Shown: positions 1 to 9,687 of the stretch, in pieces | Layout of the letters: the number at the start of each line of letters is the position of its first letter | How positions within the stretch are numbered: position 1 is the stretch's first letter | DNA from: Bacteroidales bacterium | GTDB taxonomy: Bacteria > Bacteroidota > Bacteroidia > Bacteroidales > UBA932 | Reading direction: 5' to 3' | Length of the DNA: 17,552 nucleotides | NCBI GenBank assembly: GCA_017472115.1 | Contig: JAFUQW010000140.1 | Span: 1-17,552 of the forward strand | The notes under the pieces: generated by a model | Seen by the model: the letters and a program-made list of their open reading frames with translations, nothing else | Database searches by the model: none | Told to the model about the DNA's origin: nothing | Made by a program: the position numbers and the translations under genes

Positions 1-256
1 CATCATCCATCACCTCATGACTGCTGTCCTCCCTCAGACGGTAGGATGAACGATACCTGTCCTCCGGCCACTCGTCAGTGTGACGGAAACGGAAATTCAA
101 TATCGCTACCACAGTCACAGGCTTAAGATCATAATCCCAGTTGAATCTTGCATCCTCATTACCCTCGGCCTTCTCACGGACAAAGAGGTCGCGGGCATTG
201 CGTGCCTGTTCGTTGATCGGATAGGTCGTGTAGTAAAGAGCGCGCTTGCGGAAGTT
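1..256 (-). pseudogene. Rpn-family PD-(D/E)XK nuclease/transposase remnant, 5'-truncated and cut by the window edge
   Basis: Read on the minus strand, this frame gives RNFRKRALYYTTYPI, then FNWDYDLKPV, then ILNFRFRHTDEWPEDRYRSS. This is the segment that follows the catalytic core in Bacteroidota PD-(D/E)XK (Rpn, PF12784-type) transposases. The frame is closed by a TAA at 284-286 and has no usable ATG before the last few codons. The N-terminal part of roughly 85 residues, which should carry the catalytic D and E-x-Q, is missing. In its place sits copy 1 of the upstream module also found before the next two genes. The rest of the gene runs off the left edge, so the C-terminus is unseen. It is a different Rpn subtype from the intact gene at 1586-2479, so it is not a recent duplicate. 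I infer an inactive remnant. Confidence is good on the family and moderate on 'pseudogene', because the downstream part is not visible. Confidence 0.72.
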
Positions 257-386
257 CCGAAGACTTATCCGCGTAAAAAATTTTTACGCAGCTAATTGAC
301 AAAATCGGGCTTGCAGATCGTTGCAGAAGGGGTAGGAGGGTCAAAATTTGTTGTTTTTTGTTACAAAATCAAACAAATTTCAGTGG
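252..386 (-). repeat. Upstream module copy 1 (palindromes plus promoter-like end)
   Basis: This is the first of three related blocks; the others are at 1325-1456 and 2501-2637. Read on the minus strand it has, in order: a long palindrome (341-383, here imperfect, about 15 of 21 arm positions pairing), a middle containing CTGCAAGCCCGATTTTGTC, a perfect 19-bp palindrome GCGTAAAAATTTTTTACGC (271-289), and GGATAAGTCT. It then meets the truncated Rpn frame instead of an intact promoter and start. The long palindrome lies about 20 nt past the RhuM stop codon. Confidence 0.85.
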
Positions 387-402
387 GTTACCGATAATAT
401 GC

Positions 403-1305
403 TCATTGTCGCAATCGCTTCAATAATTCATCTGCATCAGTACTTTCCATCAGCGTAAAGCCAAACCATTTCTTGCCAAGATCCTTTACGGAAGCGCCGA
501 TCAGATAAACATCATTATCAATTATGAGAAACCGGTCATGAGATCTGGAGAAAATACATACTTCTATGGCAGGATATTGTGCATTATGCTTCTCAATATC
601 CAACTGCAGTTGAACGGACATCCTGCATGTGTATATGGTCGCGTCCACACCAGATAATCTCTTATCCAAAAGTGTCAGCACAGTATCATCTATGTAATTA
701 TCAATCAGTATAATCCGCCTTACTGCTTTTCTTATCAATCCTGACACAAAGGAATATGCATCATATATTTGTCCATCAAAGAACACCCCTTGCTTCGGCG
801 GCAAAGACATACGCATAAAGAAATCGATCTTGCGTTCACATTCTCCAAGTCTCTTCTCGTGTGTCAGAAGTCTGTCTTCCATCTTGTTCTGCAGATCAGA
901 AATCTTGTGATTTATGCAAATGCCATTTGACATATATTCCCTTAACACGGCATTAGCCCATCTCCTGAACAGAATACCTTTGGCTGATTTTACACGATAA
1001 CCTACAGACAGTATCATATCAAGATTATAATACTCAATATCACGAGTTACATATCTGGATCCTTCTTTCTGAACTGTCGCAAAAAATGCGACAGTTGGAA
1101 TATCAGCCAACTCTTCTTCATTGGCATTCTTTATATGCTTGCCAATCGTCTTGACATCTCTCCCGAATAAAAGTGCCAACTGTTGTCGGTTAAGCCACAC
1201 GGAATCTTCGTGAAGCTTGACCTCTATCATCGTAAGATCATCCGGCTGATATATTACAACTTCATCCTTATTGGCAGAAGTAGCTTCTGAATAAACTATA
1301 TCCAT
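403..1305 (-). CDS. RhuM-family protein with C-terminal PLD-like domain
   Basis: This 300-residue protein is of the 'virulence protein RhuM' family (PF13310-type). Residues about 14-130 carry the RhuM core: VWLNRQQLALLFGRD, a helix-turn-helix-like segment, then VQKEGSRYVTRDIEYYNLDMI and SVGYRVKS. Residues about 135-165 look helical. Residues about 180-290 resemble the phospholipase-D-like C-terminus of longer RhuM proteins, with IDNYIDD (201-207) and an H-x-R-x4-D motif (H256, R258, D263) that resembles HKD. The name comes from a Salmonella island gene; the molecular function is not established, and family members often sit in mobile or defence regions. The ATG is placed by the promoter-like end of module copy 2, about 19 nt upstream. 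It is flanked by Rpn genes. Family assignment is strong; a nuclease activity is only suggested by the H-x-R-x4-D motif. Confidence 0.9.
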   Translation of the reverse strand: MDIVYSEATSANKDEVVIYQPDDLTMIEVKLHEDSVWLNRQQLALLFGRDVKTIGKHIKNANEEELADIPTVAFFATVQKEGSRYVTRDIEYYNLDMILSVGYRVKSAKGILFRRWANAVLREYMSNGICINHKISDLQNKMEDRLLTHEKRLGECERKIDFFMRMSLPPKQGVFFDGQIYDAYSFVSGLIRKAVRRIILIDNYIDDTVLTLLDKRLSGVDATIYTCRMSVQLQLDIEKHNAQYPAIEVCIFSRSHDRFLIIDNDVYLIGASVKDLGKKWFGFTLMESTDADELLKRLRQ

Positions 1306-1324
1306 ACTCTCGTCTAATTTTCAA

Positions 1325-1355
1325 CAAAGTTCGGGAGAGTTATCCGCGTAAAAAA
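1325..1355 (-). promoter_or_regulatory. Bacteroidota-type promoter for the RhuM gene (candidate)
   Basis: On the minus strand, TTTT (1355-1352) is followed after 19 nt by GAACTTTG (1332-1325). This resembles the Bacteroidota -33 TTTG and -7 TAnnTTTG boxes with their usual 19-21 nt spacing. The ATG lies 19 nt further on. The same geometry occurs in module copy 3, which is the main reason to believe it. Confidence 0.5.
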
Positions 1356-1456
1356 TTTTTACGCAGCTAAGTGAGGAAATCGGGCTTGCAGGCGGCTCTA
1401 TTGAGGGTAAGATGGCTGAAATTTGTTGGATTTTGTAACAAAATCCAACAAATCAG
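1325..1456 (-). repeat. Upstream module copy 2, before the RhuM gene
   Basis: This copy has the same layout as the other two. The long palindrome (1416-1456) has left arm CTGAAATTTGTTGGATTTTG and a right arm lacking two T residues near its end. Within it, TTGG on one arm is matched by CCAA on the other, where copy 3 has TTTG and CAAA, so the pairing is kept although the base pair changed. The 19-bp palindrome at 1346-1364 is identical to that in the other copies. The block ends in CTCCCGAACTTTG, and sequence similarity to copy 3 stops there. Confidence 0.9.
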
Positions 1457-1504
1457 GCAATTCTTTGGGACAAGGCGGGACCGGCCGGTCAATGCAGTAT
1501 ATAC

Positions 1505-1550
1505 AAAAAAAGCAATACTCCCGACTTTATTGGTTTGTCGGGAATATTGC
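1505..1550 (-). terminator. Rho-independent terminator of the Rpn gene
   Basis: The arms at 1512-1525 and 1537-1550 pair over 14 positions, with one G-T pair, around an 11-nt loop. On the minus strand the hairpin is followed directly by seven T residues (complement of 1505-1511). It lies 35 nt past the stop codon of the Rpn gene at 1586, so that transcript ends before module copy 2 and the RhuM gene has its own transcription unit. Confidence 0.88.
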
Positions 1551-1585
1551 ATTTGTTGCAGATTATGTCGTGTGGCCGGAAGATT

Positions 1586-2479
1586 CTACACCGCTGCAAT
1601 CCTGTCCTCCGGAATACCGACAACAGCAGCTATCTCGGCTGCAGACATACCTTTTGCCTTAAGTTCCATAGCTATTTCAAATGCCTTTGCTTCTCGTCCT
1701 TCTTCACGTCCCTTCTCCATACCTTCCTTCATTCCGATTTCGCGTGCTGCAGCAAGTTCGCCGTTGCGTCGTCTTTCGTCGTACATATCCTTGTCGTATT
1801 TATTTCGTTTAACCTCACTGAAACGAGGAATGTCGCAAGCTTCAAGCAACCGCCGGAATATCTCATCCTGAAGCTCCTTCGGCTGATTCTGCAATCGCCA
1901 GCCGTTCTTGATCACATAAAGCATCTTCTCCAGATCGTCACTGCAATCCTGAAGTTCCTTGTCGAACCTCCTCAACTCCGCGAAGATAATGAAAATTGTA
2001 TCATCCTGCAATTCACCCGTATGTTTTTCGCGGAATGTATATTCCGACACATACCGCCCATACCATAGTGACGGATCAGAATGCTTCACATCTATACCCA
2101 TCAGACCGATCAGATATACCGGCGGCACATCATATTCCCCGCCACGTCTGTTCTGCCGGTCATAAACACGGCTCGCATAGCTCACAGTGCGCTTGAACCA
2201 GAACTTCTCCGGACTGTTCTGCACCTCCACGATGAAGAACGAACCGTCAGTACCACGACACATGAAATCATACCGGAACTCCTTATTCTCATCCATCTGA
2301 CCCTGATGCTCCGTAGGAGCATACTCGATGTCCTCCACACGCCTCCCTTCAGGAAGGAGCATGTTCATCACAGACATCACCACATCCTTGTTCGCCCTGT
2401 CACCGAAAACCGCCTTGAATCCGCTGTTGGACAGCAGATCGACATAACGCTGCACCACTTCTGTTTTCTCTTTCTCCAT
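1586..2479 (-). CDS. Rpn-family PD-(D/E)XK nuclease/transposase, intact
   Basis: This is a 297-residue member of the PD-(D/E)XK nuclease family transposases (PF12784-type, related to Rpn recombination-promoting nucleases). The N-terminus has FKAVFGDRANKDVVMSVMN (residues 21-39). The catalytic core is RYDFMCRG with D71, then IVEVQN with E85 and Q87, the D...ExQ form used in this family. FWFKRTVSYASRVYDRQ and YDVPPVYLIGLMG follow. The C-terminus (about 232-297) is charged, with GMKEGMEKGREEGRE, and ends in an HTH-like segment, GMSAAEIAAVVGI. The frame can start at a TTG (2503), but I chose the ATG at 2479 because the TTG overlaps the presumed -7 box. Rpn proteins cleave DNA and promote recombination in E. 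coli; whether this one moves DNA is unknown. It has its own promoter-like module and terminator. Confidence 0.92.
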   Translation of the reverse strand: MEKEKTEVVQRYVDLLSNSGFKAVFGDRANKDVVMSVMNMLLPEGRRVEDIEYAPTEHQGQMDENKEFRYDFMCRGTDGSFFIVEVQNSPEKFWFKRTVSYASRVYDRQNRRGGEYDVPPVYLIGLMGIDVKHSDPSLWYGRYVSEYTFREKHTGELQDDTIFIIFAELRRFDKELQDCSDDLEKMLYVIKNGWRLQNQPKELQDEIFRRLLEACDIPRFSEVKRNKYDKDMYDERRRNGELAAAREIGMKEGMEKGREEGREAKAFEIAMELKAKGMSAAEIAAVVGIPEDRIAAV

Positions 2480-2500
2480 AATAATATGTTTTAACTGATG

Positions 2501-2531
2501 CAAAGGTCGGGAGACTTATCCGCGTAAAAAA
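2501..2531 (-). promoter_or_regulatory. Bacteroidota-type promoter for the Rpn gene (candidate)
   Basis: On the minus strand, TTTT (2531-2528) and GACCTTTG (2508-2501) are 19 nt apart, matching the spacing in module copy 2. The ATG at 2479 lies 21 nt past the -7 box. Part of the -33 box falls inside the 19-bp palindrome, so a protein binding the palindrome could repress this promoter. That last point is inference. Confidence 0.5.
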
Positions 2532-2637
2532 TTTTTACGCAGTTAATTGACAAAATAGGGCTTGCAGGCGGGTCTGAGAGGGGTGACAGGGCTGAAATTT
2601 GTTTGATTTTGTAACAAAATCAAACAAATTTCAGTGG
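2501..2637 (-). repeat. Upstream module copy 3, before the intact Rpn gene
   Basis: This is the best-preserved copy. Its long palindrome (2592-2634) has two perfect 21-bp arms around a single central base. A middle segment containing CTGCAAGCCC follows on the minus strand, then the 19-bp palindrome (2522-2540) and GGATAAGTCTCCCGACCTTTG. The long palindrome lies upstream of the promoter boxes, so it would not be in the Rpn 5' leader. It lacks a T tract, which argues against a simple intrinsic terminator. Confidence 0.9.
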
Positions 2638-3495
2638 TATTGATAGATATATTTACACACACTGTCAATCAGAAAATCTGTTTGTCATTCTGAGCGCTAG
2701 CGAAGAATCTTTATTATAAAGATGCTTCACTTCGTTCAGCATGACAGCAAAGGGAGTTGGTTCAGCATGATAGTGAGATGGACCTGTTTTTTGTCCATGA
2801 GAGGGTACTATTTCATGGAGAAACTATGCATAATGTCGGGTTTATCCATGAAGAGGTGGGGTCTGGTGGAGAAAAGGGGCTGCAGAGGAGTGGGAGAGGC
2901 ACAGAGCAGGCGGAGCGAGCCCTTCGGCGTAGCTCGCGCAGCATGCTCTGAACATCCGGCCGGCGTATCTGCCGGATGTGGTGCTGCGTTGAGATATATT
3001 TTAAGACCGTGGCGAGGAAGTTGCTGAAATTTAGGTAGTTACGTATTTATCCCCTCTGCAAAATCGGCACCCCTTGAAAACGTAAATCCCTGACCATCAT
3101 TCAGTTGCTAGGCACAGGTGAAATGCAAGTACAACACTCGCGGAGAGCCTGCTTTGTTTTCTTTAGTATCAAGAGAGGGGAAAACGGAATGGCACCATGG
3201 CCGGCATATACGGTTGCCGGCCATTGCGTCAGGCGCTACGGCGAGCTTGCCCGAAGGGCCCTCCTCCGCGCCTGCTGCTGCCGGATATGGTGCTGTGCAG
3301 AACATGTTTTCGAGAAAAACCTCGGGGTTGTGTCGCATAAATACTTAATTAACAATATGTCATTATGCTTAGCTTGCAGGTACACCGCCCAGTACCTCAA
3401 AGCAGGCTCCGCAGCTCAGCTCAAGTGCGGCTCCGTCTGCTCTGTGCTATGATCCCAGAAATAAGTGGTCCCAACCTGAGAGGGAGTACCTATAG
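2638..3495. other. Gene-free stretch with degenerate repeats and hairpins
   Basis: I find no convincing gene here on either strand; the open frames are short and have no recognisable domain. What is visible is repeat structure. An imperfect inverted repeat of the GTCATTCTGAGCG...GAAGAATC kind lies at 2683-2746. Perfect hairpins lie at 2952-2979 (9-bp arms) and 3197-3224 (10-bp arms). A segment at 2899-2916 recurs inverted at 3430-3447 (17 of 18 bases), one at 2971-2986 recurs directly at 3280-3295 (15 of 16), and one at about 2907-2936 recurs loosely inverted at 3241-3275. The GC-rich pieces contrast with the AT-rich surroundings. This looks like a graveyard of extragenic repeats separating the Rpn/RhuM block from the starch locus. 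Confidence 0.6.
2683..2746. repeat. Dispersed repeat pair of the 'TTCTTCGC..TCAGAATGACA' family, inverted
   Basis: Two diverged copies face each other: TGTCATTCTGAGCG with GAAGAATCTTTA on the left and TAAAGATGCTTCACTTCG with TCAGCATGACA on the right. They form an imperfect hairpin of about 30 bp per arm. Related copies lie at 5384-5450, 9601-9687 and 15356-15393. Confidence 0.75.
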
Positions 3496-3525
3496 AAAAA
3501 GCCCGAAGCGGGGCTTCGAGCTTTT
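3496..3525 (-). terminator. Rho-independent terminator of the starch locus
   Basis: On the minus strand a stem of AGCTCGAAGC and GCTTCGGGCT closes a CCC loop and is followed by TTTTTC. It lies about 75 nt past the stop of the lipoprotein gene at 3601. A run of T also follows on the plus strand, so it may work in both directions. Confidence 0.85.
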
Positions 3526-3600
3526 ATCACTATTTTCCTAAAATGCCGGCACTAATATACTTAAACAAATAGTGCGTCACACATATTGGTTATGGTAGAG

Positions 3601-5016
3601 TTATTTCTTTACTAGGGCAATCTTGTTCCCCTCCTTGTAAAAACCGATAATATATGTTCCTGCTGCTGTAACCTTTGCATTTCCATCATTATCCTTGGTA
3701 ACTAATCCATTTCCAGGATAAACATTATCAGCTCCCCAACTTGCACTCCAACCTCCGTTAATCTTTATCTTAAATAGATCGTTACTTGCAAAAGTCTGTA
3801 CATTAGTCCAAATACCATCTCCAGAATATTTCATCGCTACAGTATCATCCCATCCACCTCCGGCAAAAGAGCCTGCCAAGCTATAATATGATGTCGTAGT
3901 AGGTTGCTGTACCTCTTCATAAGATTTACCTGGAGCCATGATATAAACCTGTCCAGCAAGACGATCAAAATAAATATCATAAGTTCCTGCCTTAACATTA
4001 ATATCTTTTGATCCTCCATCAGTATATACTCCAACTATAGAGTTAGCAGCCTTCGCATCAGTGTTAGTCGTTCCAAAATTAAAATCATCATTCCATTCAC
4101 CTGTTTTACGAATTTTGAAAGAACCATCTGCTGTAAAAGTTACACCATAAGAAACATAAAAGTTATCTTCTGTTGTATTATACATCGGATCATCGTTGTT
4201 CCAATCGCCTGTGTTATTATGGCTTCCTATCAACGCAAACTCCGACTTGTCTGGTGCTGAAAGAGTACCCATATTCGCAACTCGTCCCTGTTTGATTTCC
4301 ACATCTTTCTGCCAAACCTCAAACAATCCGTTGTTGAAACTTACTGTAAGATTGGTCTTTTCACCAGGGAGAACAGGAATGTAGTAATTCGTTCCTGAAA
4401 CAAATGTACCGGTAAGACTTATTTTTTTCGTTCCAGAAGTCACATCAATCGCAGGGATTGCATCTTCTGCTTCCATCACTACATTAACGTTACCCCTTAG
4501 AGCCTCGTCGGCAGAGATCGTAACTTCATTCACTGTAAAGTCAGCCGGCACCTGGAACTTGATGAGAGAGGTGACATGCTTGAACTGGAGGCACGCATCC
4601 TCAGAATACGCAACTGCAACAATATCATCAAATCCTGCTGCGACTACACTAGGAGTACTTGCAATATCAAGACCTTCAAAAGTCTTACCTGCTGAGGCCG
4701 GATATACAGCCTTATACGGAGCCGTAAAATCTGCGGGAACGAAAGCACCAAAAGTAGCCTTAAGGTTACTCTCGGTAAGTTCTGTAACATCGAAGATTTC
4801 ACCATTGATTGAAATCTGATCATCCTCTTCCCAAACAATCTGATGGTTGCCATCTCCTTCCTTGATTGCAGCCTTAGTTTCGGCACCAGCGGTAAATTCA
4901 ACCCATACTTTTTCCTCTTCCTGAGGTGTCTCAATAGGAGTGTCAACATCTGCCTCTTTAACACATGCTGTCATTGCAGCTACCATGGCTGCAGCAAGAA
5001 ACATAATCTTTTTCAT
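3601..5016 (-). CDS. SusE/F-like starch-binding lipoprotein with fimbrillin-like N-terminal domain
   Basis: This is a 471-residue lipoprotein. Residues 1-18 are a lipoprotein signal (MKKIMFLAAAMVAAMTAC, lipid on C18), followed by VKEADVD, an acidic stretch like Bacteroidota surface-export signals. Residues about 38-252 look fimbrillin-like, with ETKAAI, VWEEDDQISI, AVYPASAG, AVAYSEDACLQFKHVTSLIKF and a closing RVANMGTL. Two SusE/F-like carbohydrate-binding modules follow, at about 258-361 (ALIGSHNNTGDWNNDDPMY through AGTYDIYFD and VYIMAP) and 376-471. It would hold starch at the cell surface. I chose the ATG at 5016 because it gives a standard MKK start and a 24-nt gap to the peptide gene, close to the 26 nt at the paralogous pair; ATGs at 5025 and 5037 are alternatives. 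It is the last gene before the terminator. The binding role is inferred from family and context; the sugar is not proven. Confidence 0.82.
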   Translation of the reverse strand: MKKIMFLAAAMVAAMTACVKEADVDTPIETPQEEEKVWVEFTAGAETKAAIKEGDGNHQIVWEEDDQISINGEIFDVTELTESNLKATFGAFVPADFTAPYKAVYPASAGKTFEGLDIASTPSVVAAGFDDIVAVAYSEDACLQFKHVTSLIKFQVPADFTVNEVTISADEALRGNVNVVMEAEDAIPAIDVTSGTKKISLTGTFVSGTNYYIPVLPGEKTNLTVSFNNGLFEVWQKDVEIKQGRVANMGTLSAPDKSEFALIGSHNNTGDWNNDDPMYNTTEDNFYVSYGVTFTADGSFKIRKTGEWNDDFNFGTTNTDAKAANSIVGVYTDGGSKDINVKAGTYDIYFDRLAGQVYIMAPGKSYEEVQQPTTTSYYSLAGSFAGGGWDDTVAMKYSGDGIWTNVQTFASNDLFKIKINGGWSASWGADNVYPGNGLVTKDNDGNAKVTAAGTYIIGFYKEGNKIALVKK

Positions 5017-5040
5017 AATACTCATTACTTTAGCCATTGA

Positions 5041-5166
5041 TTAAATTGCATCTTCACCCATATCGTCAAATCTACCGCTTCCACAAAGTACTCCCTCTAC
5101 ATTCAGATTGAGGACATTCATTGCAGGAGACTCATAAGCTCCCAAAAATTTGTTTTTCTGTTCCAT
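5041..5166 (-). CDS. 41-residue EGVLC-motif peptide, type 1
   Basis: This short gene starts at ATG 5166 and stops at TAA 5041-5043. The product begins MEQKNKFLGAYESPAM, continues NVLNLNVEGVLCGSG and ends RFDDMGEDAI. It has no signal peptide or membrane segment, and a single Cys. It is clearly related to the 38-residue peptide at 15202-15318: both share YE-S/A-P, an alternating hydrophobic stretch, EGVLC-x-SG-x-F and an acidic tail. Each sits just upstream of a fimbrillin/SusEF lipoprotein gene on the same strand, here with a 24-nt gap, so they are probably co-transcribed. I recall short peptides of this look in other Bacteroidales but know of no function. It might be a regulatory leader peptide, a chaperone or partner, or a peptide precursor. 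Conservation between the two copies supports a translated gene. Confidence 0.75.
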   Translation of the reverse strand: MEQKNKFLGAYESPAMNVLNLNVEGVLCGSGRFDDMGEDAI

Positions 5167-5251
5167 TTTGATTAGTTTTTTGTGTTTGTAATAAAAATAA
5201 TAGTTTTGGCTTTATCTGCATTGGTTTGCCATCTGTGGTGTTGCTGTCAGG

Positions 5252-5324
5252 CAGGGTTGCGGAGGGCATTTCCGCAGCGGAACGCAGTGGAGCGAGGACG
5301 GGGTATCTGTCCTCCGCAACCCTG
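5252..5324. repeat. GC-rich long-stem inverted repeat
   Basis: The arms CAGGGTTGCGGAGG (5252-5265) and CCTCCGCAACCCTG (5311-5324) pair perfectly over 14 bp around a 45-nt interior that also contains CCGCAGCGG. It lies between the SusB-like gene and the small peptide gene. No T tract follows, so I call it a structured extragenic element rather than a clear terminator. Confidence 0.7.
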
Positions 5325-5335
5325 TCTGTCAGAAT

Positions 5336-5360
5336 CCTTAATGGCCCGCATTAGGGATGA
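5336..5360 (+). repeat. 25-bp repeat, copy A (inverted relative to 15400-15424)
   Basis: This 25-bp segment begins CCTTAATGGCCC and ends TTAGGGATGA. It occurs again, exactly and in the opposite orientation, at 15400-15424. Both copies lie close to a dispersed TCAGAATGACA-type repeat and just past the stop codon of a minus-strand glycoside hydrolase gene. Confidence 0.88.
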
Positions 5361-5383
5361 ATTTTCCTTAATGCTTTGGTTGA

Positions 5384-5450
5384 AAGATTCTTCGCTTCGC
5401 TCAGAATGACAGTGATGTCGCTCAGAATGACAGAGCGAAGCGAGGAATGA
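5384..5450. repeat. Dispersed 'TTCTTCGCTTCGCTCAGAATGACA'-type repeats, tandem and inverted
   Basis: The segment AGATTCTTCGCTTCGCTC is followed by AGAATGACA, then a second TCGCTCAGAATGACA, then the inverted piece GAGCGAAGCGAGGAATGA. It ends a few bases from the stop codon of the SusB-like gene at 5454. Repeats of this kind are common in extragenic DNA of Bacteroidota; the function is unknown. Confidence 0.75.
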
Positions 5451-5453
5451 AAT

Positions 5454-9589
<4,136 letters not shown>

Positions 9590-9600
9590 ATTGCTGTATA

Positions 9601-9687
9601 GATTCTTCACTTCGTTCAGAATGACAATGAAAAAAATGTTCAGAATGACAATGAAATATTTCGTTCAGAATGATAATGAAATATTAT
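9601..9687. repeat. Three tandem units of the dispersed TCAGAATGACA repeat
   Basis: Units begin at 9614, 9638 and 9663, each starting GTTCAGAATGA, with lengths of about 24-25 bp. They are preceded by GATTCTTCACTTC, which joins them to the dispersed family. The third unit runs into the stop codon of the GH13 gene at 9684-9686, and the first lies about 25 nt from the SusA-like start. Confidence 0.8.

Noticed and set aside
80..295. Plus-strand open frame near the left edge
   Set aside because: It is antisense to the clear Rpn remnant and runs into the 19-bp palindrome of the module.
1371..1871. Plus-strand open frame over the end of the Rpn gene and its terminator
   Set aside because: It lies opposite the Rpn coding end, the terminator and module copy 2; its translation has no family resemblance.
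2592..2634. Long palindrome as an intrinsic terminator
   Set aside because: The hairpin is AT-rich and not followed by a T tract on either strand, and in copy 3 no gene ends next to it.
3105..3452. Plus-strand open frame of 115 codons in the gene-free stretch
   Set aside because: It is Arg-, Cys- and Ala-rich, as expected from translating GC-rich repeats, and it spans hairpins and repeated pieces.
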